Positions 9,600 through 18,032 are shown, counted from the stretch's first letter. The stretch: DNA of 25,295 nucleotides from Chara braunii (GCA_003427395.1 BFEA01000241.1:1576998-1602292); one strand, 5' to 3'. The notes: a model not told the origin generated them from the letters alone. Made by a program: numbers and translations.

Positions 9600-11452
9600 T
9601 ATTGTGTAAAGGGATTGTTTTGTATGTATCACTTTGATAAGCACAAGATTGTTGTAATAGATATAATGCACAAAGCGGACTTGCAATTTCTTGTTTATTA
9701 GTCATAGTAAAAAAGTGTGATGATAATCGACGACGAGTTTTTGTTTCAGCTCATAGTGGTGTTTCTTGTCCGAATATTTTTTCTTTGCGTTGTCGTGCGT
9801 CAAATGCAGCTAAGCGAAGGGCGATTTTGCAATCAACTTTATGTTGATCTTTCGTTGCATAGTTACAATAGTAGAATATTCGTTCTGCTGCTTCAGCACT
9901 ACGAAAAAGAGGTTGAATATCATGATTACATTTATAAGCTGACAATATTACATTATTATAAGCATTAATGTATTCATCTCCAGGTGCACGCGCTAGTTCA
10001 ATCCCAATTTTGTGTAATATATTTTTTTTGCAATGTTCGCGTGGGAAAAAGTATCGACATACTTCTTGGTTTTTATTCATGCGTGTTCTTTTAAAACATG
10101 ATTTGGTATGTGTCCAATGATGTGTTTGAACCAAATAAAGAAGTGCAGGTAGCGATGAAAAGAAATAAACATACTGTTGGGGCATTGCAAGCAGAGTTTG
10201 ACTTGTAGGATGTGTGTGGAATATATCATTAGTAATATGAATACATTTGGCTCTTCGAATATTAAGATTAGATAATTCATTATATCCAAGTGATGGTTCT
10301 GATTCTAAAATTTGTTGACAAAGTGTGTGTTGTGAACTGAAAAATGTATTGCAATGTGTACATTTTAAGCTTGTAGGTTCGTGCTCTTGTTTGGAGCGTT
10401 TTTTTGAGAATGGTGAACAACGTGCTGATGAAGAAATTGAATATGGTATATAACAAGCTGGTTGTGCATGACATTCTGAACAATAGAGTAATGAAACGTT
10501 TTGAGCTTTACGTGTTGTTACAATGCTATCAACATATTGTGTTACTAATTTGCTAAACTGACTATTAGAAGTTTGTAATTTGTCAAATTCAAGAGCTGTA
10601 AATGGTGTATTTTCGAGTCAAATAAGTGCATGTAGATGTAATATTCCTCGTCCTTGTGTTTCTACCGTTCCAAAATATGCTTTGACATTACCAAATAAAC
10701 CTCATTTGGGTTTGCTTCTATGTGTTGTAGGATCAAAACCAAGAATATCATGTAAAAAAATAAGTATTAATCGATCAAAGAGACGTGTTGATGCAATATT
10801 ATTTAGCATTGATAATTCTTTTAGCTGTTTTGTGTTTATATGAGGATTTGTTATAAAAATATTGCAAAATTCATTAATATCAAGAAGATCGACATATGAT
10901 GCAAATGTATATGTTGTATCTGTATTTGGTGTTAATGTAATGAAAAGACTCGGTTAACCGAAGCGATTGCAGGTTGCGAATGTTTATAGTCGTCGTGTAC
11001 ATCGTTCAACGTTGCTTCCCCAAACATGTGCAGAACCACATTCGACATGTTGAAGCAATTGTCTCACATCTGGATCGTCATTGGATACAGAATGACCGCA
11101 ACGACATCGTTTAACATTTTTTAGACCAATTTTTGACATGCTAGTCGTAATTTCAGCAATTGATTGATGTAGTTGTGGTTGTTTTTTACAAGTTATATTC
11201 GAAAGTTTATATCCACGGTTGAGAGAAAAACGATCGAAGTTTACCAATGTGTAATATGGATCTTGTGCAAATTGTTGATTACTTAATAAACAATAATGTT
11301 GTGTACATAGATGTTGTGAAACTTGATTTCGTCTGTTTGATTCTCCAGAATGTCCTCTACCGTATGGGAATAAATACGGAAAATATTTTGGCTCTGAGTG
11401 AGGGTCAAACATATTTGCGAATTTTGATGATGTAAGAATTGCAAAAATAGGT
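9600..11452 (-). other. HUH Rep endonuclease module of the Helitron
   Basis: The N part has F-P-Y-L-F-P-Y-G-R-G, the usual Helitron-like N signature. Then comes F-G-[TAA]-P-S-L-F-I-T-L-T-P-N, then A-Y-F-G-T-V-E-T-Q-G-R-G leading to the HUH motif L-H-L-H-A-L-I-[TGA]-L, with the two His codons at 10636-10638 and 10630-10632. Cys pairs (C-S-E-C, C-T-H-C) look zinc-binding, and C-R-Y-F-F-P-R is another family block. The tyrosine motif F-Y-Y-C-N-Y-A-T-K-D (9844-9876) keeps both candidate nicking tyrosines. After a frame change near 9600 the sequence continues with D-Y-I-Y-C-S-N-T-L and S-L-Y-E-F-V, then H-P-L-Y-G and L-L-L-F-K-P-F-R, all typical of the Rep-helicase linker. The Q-G-R-G-x-L-H-x-H style resembles the Helitron branch often seen in fungi and some animals. 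Confidence 0.87.
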
Positions 11453-12060
11453 TAATGATTCTTTGTTTTTGATAATTGTTCAACTATTGAATTTTCAATT
11501 TCATTGTCTATTGGTGCGATTTGATGTGAAAAAATGATTGATTTTTTTATATATGTGTTTTCATCGCAAGTTTCTTGAGGTGCATTTAAACGTATTTCTA
11601 ATCGAGCTGTTGTATGACGTTTTTCTAATCGTATTTCTCGTTGTTTGGTTGTTTCTTCTGTTTTTTGTCTTTTATTTGTTTTTTTTTTGTTGTTGTTATC
11701 CATATTAATTTTGAGATGAAATAAATCTAACAATTTAGTATTTGATGATATTGAAATGTCAATATTTTCTTGTTGTGATACTATATATATATATATATAT
11801 ATATTTTCACAATTATAAATATCATTTTTTTCTGAAAATGATTTAAATAAACTTGTATTTTGTGATATCGAATTGTTAATATATATATTTTTTTAATTTT
11901 GCTTGTCTATGCCAAGCAACATCGTATGCTAAATGATTTTTACGAGTTTCTTCGCTTTCATTCAGTTTACGTAAATGAGCTGCTGCACGTCGTTTTGCTA
12001 ATCGTATTTCTCATTATTCAATTGTTTCTTTTTTTTGTTTTGGTTTTATTTATCAGTTTT
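11452..12060 (-). other. Basic N-terminus of the Helitron protein, duplicated motif
   Basis: Two related segments are seen. The upstream one (about 12060-11890) reads K-E-T-I-E-[TAA]-[TGA]-E-I-R-L-A-K-R-R and then H-L-R-K-L-N-E-S-E-E-T. The downstream one (11733-11452) reads E-E-T-T-K-Q-R-E-I-R-L-E-K-R and then R-L-N-A-P-Q-E-T. The alignment shows that the two stops replace Q-R of the second copy. Arg-rich repeats of this kind are common ahead of the Rep domain in animal Helitrons and are probably DNA-binding. A (TA)n microsatellite at 11782-11804 separates the two and shifts the frame. Confidence 0.7.
11782..11804 (+). repeat. (TA)n microsatellite inside the Rep gene
   Basis: An uninterrupted run of about eleven TA units. 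Its length change would explain the frame change between the two N-terminal segments of the Helitron protein. Confidence 0.9.
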
Positions 12061-12278
12061 ACGGTTTTCAGAACAGGGCGATGACTTGATATTATATATT
12101 TATGAAAATATAAATGAAAAAAAAACATATATCTTTTTTTTTTTAATTATAAAAATTATATGAGGATACAAAAATTATATAAGATTTGATTATTATAAAA
12201 AGTATATAGAAATCTAGAAATTATATAAGATTTGATTATTTTATATTGATATTTTTTAGGAATTTTGATAAAAATATG
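12061..12278. other. AT-rich spacer upstream of the Helitron gene
   Basis: Very AT-rich, with two similar pieces (ATATAAGATTTGATTAT at about 12177-12194 and again about 12222-12238) that form a short tandem duplication. No gene. By position it could hold the promoter of the Helitron gene, but no clear promoter element can be singled out. Confidence 0.4.
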
Positions 12279-12286
12279 ATATTTAT

Positions 12287-12548
12287 CTAGGCTACCAGAG
12301 TGGTCCGGGGTCACTTGCCCGGCCGGACCAAAAAAATAAAAATAAAAAATTATTTTAAATTTTAAATTTTTATTTTAATTTTGGTGAAGAATTTCAAAGT
12401 AACCTGAGGCAAACGTTGTTCAGTTTATTATTCTTCATAACATAGTTTGTTTTCAGATTTTTCGGATATTGTTTTTTTTTTTTTTTTGCTGGGACCTCCT
12501 TGCACGGGCTGGCCACCCGGGACCCGGGCGGCCCGGCTGGTAGCCTAG
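12287..12548. mobile_element. hAT-like MITE, 262 bp, with 8-bp target duplication
   Basis: The ends are perfect 12-bp inverted repeats, CTAGGCTACCAG at 12287-12298 and CTGGTAGCCTAG at 12537-12548, extended by GC-rich imperfect arms. The element is flanked by identical ATATTTAT at 12279-12286 and 12549-12556. An 8-bp duplication with short TAGG-type ends is the pattern of hAT transposons. The interior is A/T-rich and non-coding, so it depended on a hAT transposase elsewhere. Perfect duplications suggest it is younger than the decayed Helitron it sits in. Confidence 0.85.
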
Positions 12549-12556
12549 ATATTTAT

Positions 12557-12884
12557 AATAATTAAATAAATATTATTAAAAAATAAGGATGAAAGTTTGA
12601 ATAATCTAAGTAAAACAAATTTGTTATTAATATACTAAAAATTTATTTTCTATGTATTCATGTACTAAATTCATGTTTTTGTTTTTTATTAGTAATCATT
12701 TGCAATTTTTTTTTGGGTTTTCTTCGAGTCAAATTCCTGTAAAAATGAAATCATAAAACAATTTGAAACAAACAATATGTAAAAGTCATTAAAAAATATA
12801 AAATTGTTTTTTTTCACAGAATTGATAAACTGTAGAAAAAGTTATTAGATGAAATCAATGAACGAAAAACATGTTTGAGTTGTA
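12557..12884. other. AT-rich non-coding spacer
   Basis: Very AT-rich, without an open frame of note. It contains the first of three loosely similar pieces (AAAAAATATAAAATTGTTT near 12793; the others near 13409 and 13583) that make a degenerate repeat. Confidence 0.4.
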
Positions 12885-12910
12885 AAAGGAAAAAAAAAAA
12901 CAAGCACAAT

Positions 12911-12950
<40 letters not shown>

Positions 12951-13165
12951 AATTAAAAAAAAAAAAGTTTATAAATTGTATAATTAAATATTGATCAAAA
13001 TTTAAAAAAAAAAAAAAAAAAAAAAAGATATCCAGATTCAGGTGTTAGATGGAGCTCCCCCCGGGTGCTAGTGGTGTCTGCTGACAGCAGCAGCACTAAC
13101 ACCGGTGGGGGTTTTGTCAAAAAAAAAAAAAAAAAAAAAANAATTTTTTTTTTTTTTTTTTTTTA
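12885..13165. repeat. Poly-A/poly-T cluster around a GC-rich foldback
   Basis: Runs of T then A (12909-12965), A (about 13003-13026), A ending at an N (13121-13141), and T (13144-13164) surround a GC-rich island at 13046-13115. The island is an imperfect hairpin: CCCCCCGGGTGCTAGTGGTG on the left pairs with CACTAACACCGGTGGGGG on the right around CTGCTGACAGCAGCAG. Its left half resembles the GATGGAGCCTCCCCGACAG...CTAGCGGTGTCTG block of the tandem repeat near 1255. The pieces at 12967-13003 and 13201-13238 (TATAAATTGTATAATT.AATATT) are direct repeats flanking the cluster. The N shows the assembly was uncertain here. Confidence 0.6.
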
Positions 13166-13688
13166 ACAAAGAAAGAAAGAACAAAATTGTAAAACAAAGA
13201 GTGTATAAATTGTATAATTTAATATTCATGACAACTTATTACAAGGGAAAATTTATTGAAAAATCGACATTGTTGATGTGGAATGTTCAAATATGCTTAA
13301 AAAAAATAGGAAAAACTTTTTGATCGTATTTATCTCAATATAAAGAAAAACGATTATCTATTTTTTCTATAATAAACTATTTCAACCTTTTTCAACGACT
13401 TAACTATAAAAAATATAAAATTGTTTGTAGTCTGACTTATGTCGAAACTTTATTCAGATTGTAAAAAAAAAAGAAAAACAATAAATGAAATCTTTGTTTA
13501 ATAAGAGTTTTTTTTTAATCTAATAGCTTCTCTAGTTTTTCTATGATATTAATATCTTATATTTTCGAGATGATTTATTTATAACAAATACGAAATTGTT
13601 TATAGCATTACTATTTTTGAAACCTTTTTAAACATCGTAAGAAAATTTGAACCAAAGAACTAACGAGAAAAAAATTCGAATATATTAT
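13166..13688. other. AT-rich non-coding spacer
   Basis: No gene. It contains two members of the degenerate AAATTGTTT-centred repeat (near 13409 and 13583) and several short A or T runs. It lies downstream of gene X and upstream of the Helitron gene on the minus strand. Confidence 0.4.
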
Positions 13689-13859
13689 TTAATCTCTTTG
13701 AGACAATTGAATTGTGAAATATGCTAAATCGTTTGCATTGTGATCAATTATAAAGACACGTTGAAATTGTCCAAAAACTAATGGTTGATAATCAGGATGA
13801 GAAGGGAAATATGAATTCGACTAAGAGCAACGAGTGATGTAGTTAATAATATAATAAAA
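13689..13859 (-). other. In-frame tail of gene X beyond its stop
   Basis: After the TAG of X the same frame runs to TAA at 13689-13691, with one extra TAA near 13845. It reads ...S-H-P-D-Y-Q-P-L-V-F, then R-V-F-I-I-D-H-N-A-N-D-L-A. The equivalent stretch of X' (4642-4812) has the same length from stop to stop (58 codons) and reads S-H-P-I-Q-Q-L-S-P-F ... R-A-F-R-V-D-H-D-S-N-D-L-A. Protein-level similarity across the stop in both copies indicates that this was, or still is, coding. Confidence 0.6.
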
Positions 13860-14693
13860 CTATGGCCTACGTCTCCAAAGAAACCATTCTGCAAGAAAAA
13901 CAAGATTATTATTCTCATTATGAGCAACAGCGAATAATAAATGTTGACTCAGATCGATAACCGATGTTAATATAACAAAAATACAAGAATGATTGATGAA
14001 AAATTGTCTCAGAGCGGCTCCTTTGTAACGAGATAACTCTGTTGATACACAAGTAATGAATGTGCATAAACAGAGTGTTAATGAGTACAAAGTAATTCTT
14101 AAATTTGTACGATTAACTCTTACATATTCAGCAACATGTTCGTCATACATTTCTTCTGCTCCAAAGGATAAAAAATTTACTATATTTTCATTGAATGTGA
14201 TTAAAGAAAGAAGAGCATAAGAAAAATATGAATGTGATAGCATTCGTAGAGCAATATTATCTTCAATAAAAAAAAATATCCTTTCATCTGAATGAAATGT
14301 TAATAATGCAGAATGTGGTAAGAAATCGAAGAGATGATTAGTATTAAGAATGAAATCATATTCGGAATGATATGTATATTGTGCTCTTGTAATTTCAATC
14401 GGATTATAATGGACATCAAACAGTGATAGCGGTATCAAAATTGCACGGAAAGGATAAACAACAAAGAAATCGTCTAATGCTGACTCAATAATCGGGTTAT
14501 TTATAATACTATAAATTATTCGTGAAAATGCAACGAAAAATCGGGGCATAATATGTTGCAACGATATGAACGAATTTGATGGAGTGTTGACATTTTGAGG
14601 ATAGTAGTTCCGAAGGATATGATAAAAAAATTGCGCTTCTGGTGAACGGCGAAATCGGATTTGTCTGTGTCCTGTCCTTGAAGGAAGATCCAT
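13860..14693 (-). CDS. X, unknown 277-codon gene, intact frame
   Basis: Open from ATG 14693 to TAG at 13860-13862. The start is supported by the paralogue X' having M-D-x-x-S-x-x-G-H at the same place. The product is aromatic-rich, with no signal peptide and no clear membrane helix; hydrophobic stretches around residues 155-170 and 205-240 are moderate. Conserved with X': R-N-Y-Y-P (about residues 29-33), A-L-D-D-F-F-V (about 71-77), H-Y-N-P-I-E-I-T-R-A-Q (about 96-106), L-L-S-L-I-T-F (about 156-162), L-C-T-F-I-T (about 203-208), and F-L-A-E-W-F-L-W near the C-terminus. I cannot place it in a family. Charged conserved positions (D-D, S-D-E-R, E-W) would suit an enzyme or binding protein, but that is a guess. 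It lies upstream of the Helitron gene on the same strand and is the best preserved gene of the block. The coding sequence probably once extended past the stop. Confidence 0.65.
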   Translation of the reverse strand: MDLPSRTGHRQIRFRRSPEAQFFYHILRNYYPQNVNTPSNSFISLQHIMPRFFVAFSRIIYSIINNPIIESALDDFFVVYPFRAILIPLSLFDVHYNPIEITRAQYTYHSEYDFILNTNHLFDFLPHSALLTFHSDERIFFFIEDNIALRMLSHSYFSYALLSLITFNENIVNFLSFGAEEMYDEHVAEYVRVNRTNLRITLYSLTLCLCTFITCVSTELSRYKGAALRQFFINHSCIFVILTSVIDLSQHLLFAVAHNENNNLVFLAEWFLWRRRP

Positions 14694-15170
14694 TCTTGAA
14701 TTTAAAATTGAGTTTTAGAAATTATAACTTGTCAATGAGCAGTCTTCAGACTTCTGAATGTAAAATAATCTTCTCCTATTTTTTCACTAACGCAAAAAAA
14801 AATATACAATCCACAAAACATACATAAAAACTAAATGAGTATGTATGAATGTATAAACAAATACGAATTGATTTATTAATCGTTATATTATATAAATTGT
14901 TATTCTAAAAAATAAAATCAAGGAAAATTATGAAAAAAGTAATTTATGTTTGATTGAGAAAACTGTGAATCGATCATCTTTTCTGCACCTCTGCTAAGAA
15001 TCCATCGAGATTTACGTTCAAAATTCGGTCCACGTTGCTAGAAGAACCTACATAGGTCCTGTTCTATTTCAGAACATCCCAAATACATTCACAAAAAAAA
15101 AAAAAAAAAAAGGCATGACAAGTCCGTCATAGTCTGTGGTTTCGAGTTTGCCCCCAAATACTGAGCGTTC
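14694..15170. other. AT-rich stretch to the right edge of the block
   Basis: AT-rich up to about 14960, then composition becomes mixed. No gene. It should contain the promoter of X and perhaps the 5' end of the element, but no diagnostic sequence was found. An A19 run lies at about 15093-15111. Confidence 0.4.
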
Positions 15171-16600
15171 AATCAAGAGATGGTAAGAACAAAGCTAGAC
15201 AAGGGTCCACACTCTAAGCGATGACGACAACAACAATGGTTGCTAGCAGATCGTCTGCTAGGTGCGATGGGGAATAGGGACAGGTGCGAAGAGGAATGGA
15301 GACAAAAACTCAGTCGTGAATTAGGGATGGAAACAAGAACGAAAAAATAACTGACATGATTAAAGAGAATGGGAAAAGAGTAGAAGAAAGAATGAGAGCA
15401 GGAGAGATGGGGAAGGGGTAGACAACGCAATGCATATACGGACAAACATATAATTTATATGCTACAATATGTCTATTATTATTAGTAGTAAGCATATGCT
15501 ATGAGAATAAAAAAGTTTATATTAAGAAATGAATATTGTTATATTTTATAGTAAAATGTAGTATAACAAATTAATTTTTATTTTTTATATTAATATATTA
15601 AAATATATTGTACTTGCAAAAACGAAAGTAGAATGATGATAATTGAGTAATAATGATAATAATAAGAAATTGTAGTTGAGAACATAGTGATGTATGGAAA
15701 CTAAAAACAAGTTGAAATAAATATATCAATAATCGGCAATTATCTTTTTCCTTTTGTGTCATGTTCAAAGAAGATCTCATCAACCTCTTATTCAACCATA
15801 TTCGACTGATTTCATTGTGAAGGCAAGTACTTCCCCTTACTTTATTTTTCTCATGTTTCTCTCTCTACCTCAGACACGCATATACACACACATCTACTGT
15901 AGTGTATATTTTCCATGATTTAGTAGTATATTTATTTGCTTTTTCTTGTTCTATGTCAGGTCGTATGCCATGTGATCAACACACATACACACACATGTAC
16001 GTATCAAAGAGGCAAAGATGGTAGTACATATTTCCATGTTCTAATTCGCTTGGAGCATATATCTATAAGCGATCATAACCAGGTATATTTGTCAGTGTTA
16101 AGTGATTACGACCAAGAAATGGTCAACATGACTGTAGACGGGAAGAATTTAGACGGAAGATGGACAAAAAGACAGGAAGCGGAGTTGAAAGGAAGAAAAC
16201 ACAAGATGAAGGGGACAAGGCGAGGAAGATGGAAGAAGATGGAAGAAGATGGAGGAAGACTAAAGGAAAGGAAAGGAAAAGAGAACTGTGAGAACCTGTT
16301 ATTATAAGGTTTTGGTTGCAATAACGATTACATACATTCTGATCGAGGTGGTTGGTAAGAGAAAAAAAGAAAGATAGAAAAGTGTTGGGAAGAAGAAGGC
16401 ATTTCAGCTTTTTAATGAGTCAGTCAACCTTCAAACAGTTCGAACTCCACTGGAAGCAGATGAGTGAAAAAAAACACTACAGTAATTCTGAATTATCTAG
16501 GGCCGGTCAGTTCGATGATCACATCTCAAGCGTGTCGTGACGGCCTTTCAAAACAAACAAGGGGGGGAAAAAAAGCAGACTTTTTTAACAAAGGAAGTTT
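15171..16600. other. Intergenic or intronic DNA, no gene seen
   Basis: Mixed composition: a purine-rich plus strand at 15290-15420 and 16140-16285, an AT-rich middle (15440-15730) and short CA-type microsatellites (near 15888 and 15978). The longest plus-strand open frame (15936-16307, 123 codons) is Lys/Arg-rich because it reads GGAAGA-type simple sequence, and I do not consider it a gene. Confidence 0.45.
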
Positions 16601-16620
16601 TCACATCCTCATACTCTGGT

Positions 16621-16906
16621 TACAAGAGCCTGTGAAGAACACTCGCCTCGGATTTCCACTCCTGGGTTGGGACTGCCCAGGTCAGGCTGAAGATGACTTT
16701 GTCACTTTGATCCTCTACTCCTCTAGGGCAGTCCTGGATCTTCGCATATGTAGCCAACGTGAAAGGTGTACCCTTCTTTCTCAGGTTAGAAATCGAAGAC
16801 CCTTTTGACCGCACGCCAATTTTCACGCCGTGGTCATACTCTTGGTCACCAACAAGAGTCTGTGAAGAACATTGGGCTCCCGAGTTCTTCTCCCGGGTTG
16901 GGACTT
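16621..16906 (+). repeat. Direct repeat pair, about 55 bp
   Basis: ACAAGAG(C/T)CTGTGAAGAACA starts at about 16622 and 16853, and both copies continue into TC.CGGGTTGGGACT-type endings. A third partial GGTTGGGACT.T element appears near 16930-16970. The long minus-strand open frame across this area (16620-17168) is built from these repeats. Confidence 0.65.
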
Positions 16907-17049
16907 TCTCTTTGGACTGATCATATTTTCTTCGTTGGGACTTTACTCTTTGACCTTCTTGGTTGAGACTTTTTCTTTCATTCTTTCCAGGTTCGGACTT
17001 TAGTCTTGTACAATTGTATCGTACAAGAAGTTCATCCATCTTAAACCAC

Positions 17050-17152
17050 CAGTTTTCACATGAACCTGAGTTGACGACGAAGCTACCTTCCAATTGTACA
17101 AGGCCTACAGTTTTCACACGAGCTTGAGTTGACGACGAAGCTACCTTCCAAG
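17050..17152 (+). repeat. Tandem repeat, 2 copies of about 57 bp
   Basis: Both copies carry CAGTTTTCACA.GA.C.TGAGTTGACGACGAAGCTACCTTCCAA-type sequence, starting at about 17050 and 17108. In the second the GAGTTGACGACGAAGC core is identical. Confidence 0.8.
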
Positions 17153-17276
17153 GTCGGTGAGCTTGCAAGTGGCACTGCGCCTTTTTCGAAGTGGTCTCAT
17201 CCCTTCTTGTAAGAAGTTTATTAGTTTATCCTCATCGATCATTGGAGGATGAACTAATTAACTTCTTCCAAGAAGG

Positions 17277-17293
17277 GAGAGAGAGAAAGAGAG

Positions 17294-17347
<54 letters not shown>

Positions 17348-17488
17348 TCTCAATTAGAGTCGTAAAGCTGCTGGCTTGGAAACTTATCAACTGAGTCGTA
17401 AAGCTGCTGGCTTGGAAACTTATCAACTGAGAGACTCTCTCTCTCTCTCTTTCTTTCCAAGCCAGCAACTTTACGACTCTAATTGAGA

Positions 17489-17545
<57 letters not shown>

Positions 17546-17570
17546 GAGAGACTCTCTCTCTCTCTCTCTN

Positions 17571-17620
<50 letters not shown>
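17277..17620. repeat. (GA)n / (CT)n palindrome with 36-bp tandem repeat
   Basis: A (GA)n tract (17277-17345) leads into GAGTCTCTCAATTAGAGTCG... Two exact 36-bp direct copies of the segment from GAGTCGTAAAGC to TTATCAACT follow (17357-17392, 17393-17428). The inverted copy of the arm ends GACTCTAATTGAGAGACTC (17454-17495) and runs into long (CT)n tracts with one N at 17570. The whole is a large imperfect palindrome able to form a cruciform or hairpin, and also a place where assemblers err. Confidence 0.85.
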
Positions 17621-17837
17621 GGCCGAATTTGAACTTGTGTGACATTGAGATTCAAATTCTTTCTCGGGTTTCAAAACCGACATGAAATCGAAAACATGGT
17701 AGGCCTTAACTTCTTTTTCTCTTTTTTTTTCCACTGGATTTTTTATTTTACTTCTTTGATGCTCAGCCTCTGGCACGTGATGGATGAGAGCAAAGTGTGA
17801 GAGAATCGCCGCGTTTTGTGTGCAGTTGTGCGTGATG

Positions 17838-17941
17838 TGAGGTGAGTTGACTACCGTCTTCCACCCCAACACAACGCACCCTGATAATGAATGTCTTTCC
17901 GGTCCGGTGCAGCAAAAAATGAGGGTGCGTTGTATTCGGGG
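17838..17941. repeat. Foldback repeat, related copy at 23919-24015
   Basis: Inverted arms CCCCAACACAACGCACCCT (17864-17882) and AGGGTGCGTTGTATTCGGGG (17922-17941) enclose about 40 bp. A related sequence at 23919-24015 keeps GACTACC.T.TTCC.CCCCAACA.AACGCACCCTGA and the inner TTTCCGG.C..ATGCAGC..AAAATGAGGG, but its right arm is degraded. Small non-autonomous DNA element is the most likely class; no target duplication was established. Confidence 0.55.
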
Positions 17942-17959
17942 GAAGACTGTAGGACTATC

Positions 17960-18032
17960 ACCCTTGCGGGGGTGGGGGTTGGAGATCATGACTTAACAAC
18001 TAATTGCTCTGACCACTGAGCTACTACAGACC
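17960..18032 (-). repeat. tRNA-like SINE head
   Basis: Read on the minus strand from 18032 the sequence begins GGTCTGTAGTAGCTCAGTGG and continues TCAGAGC, a near-perfect tRNA 5' end and Pol III A box. A loop TTGTTAA with GTT in the anticodon place follows, reminiscent of tRNA-Asn. The anticodon stem pairs poorly and no B box (GGTTCGANNCC) is present, so it is not a functional tRNA. A tRNA-derived SINE or tRNA pseudogene is the best reading. Confidence 0.5.

Larger units (their letters stand above)
6877..12060 (-). pseudogene. Helitron Rep-helicase, full length but decayed
   Basis: A single reading unit of about 1,700 codons on the minus strand, split by in-frame stops and a few frameshifts. 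In order it has a basic N-terminus (about 12060-11452), a Helitron-like N and HUH Rep endonuclease (about 11450-9700), a linker (9600-8780) and a PIF1-type helicase (about 8780-6877). This order is the one that defines autonomous Helitrons, which transpose by rolling-circle replication in the nucleus. Frame changes are seen at a (TA)n run (11782-11804), near 9600, in the linker near 8880-8770, and at a T run near 7081-7092. In-frame stops include TAA at 11452, 10984, 10954 and 7187, and TGA at 10702, 10618, 9751 and 8282. Two more TGA follow the 'D-A' and 'F-G' positions between 8036 and 8150. The element could not move itself now. The three modules are listed separately. Confidence 0.88.
2582..14693 (-). 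mobile_element. Large Helitron-type element with cargo genes (ends not resolved)
   Basis: All recognisable or paralogous genes from 14693 down to 2582 lie on one strand in one AT-rich block and share the same decay. The Rep-helicase identifies the carrier as a Helitron. The Ulp1-like protease, X/X', Y/Y' and Z would be cargo. I could not find the 5' TC and 3' CTRR-hairpin ends, so the listed limits are those of the outermost genes. Alternatively the block may be several elements or an endogenised DNA virus fragment beside a Helitron. Confidence 0.55.

Noticed and set aside
2582-14693. Non-standard nuclear genetic code with TGA as Trp
   Set aside because: TGA also faces Arg at aligned paralogue sites, TAA faces Trp in the protease and frameshifts are present; transition decay explains all of it. 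Kept as a finding only for testing.
15936-16307. 123-codon Lys/Arg-rich open frame
   Set aside because: Purine-rich simple sequence; no family motif, and the start is arbitrary.
16620-17168. 182-codon open frame on the minus strand
   Set aside because: It spans two local direct-repeat sets and translates them repeatedly; no motif and no conserved composition.
17191-17989. Arg-Glu and Ser-Leu rich open frames on both strands
   Set aside because: They are translations of (GA)n and (CT)n and include an N; simple sequence, not genes.
17960-18032. Functional tRNA-Asn gene on the minus strand
   Set aside because: Only the 5' end, A box and loop look right; the anticodon stem mispairs and the B box is absent.
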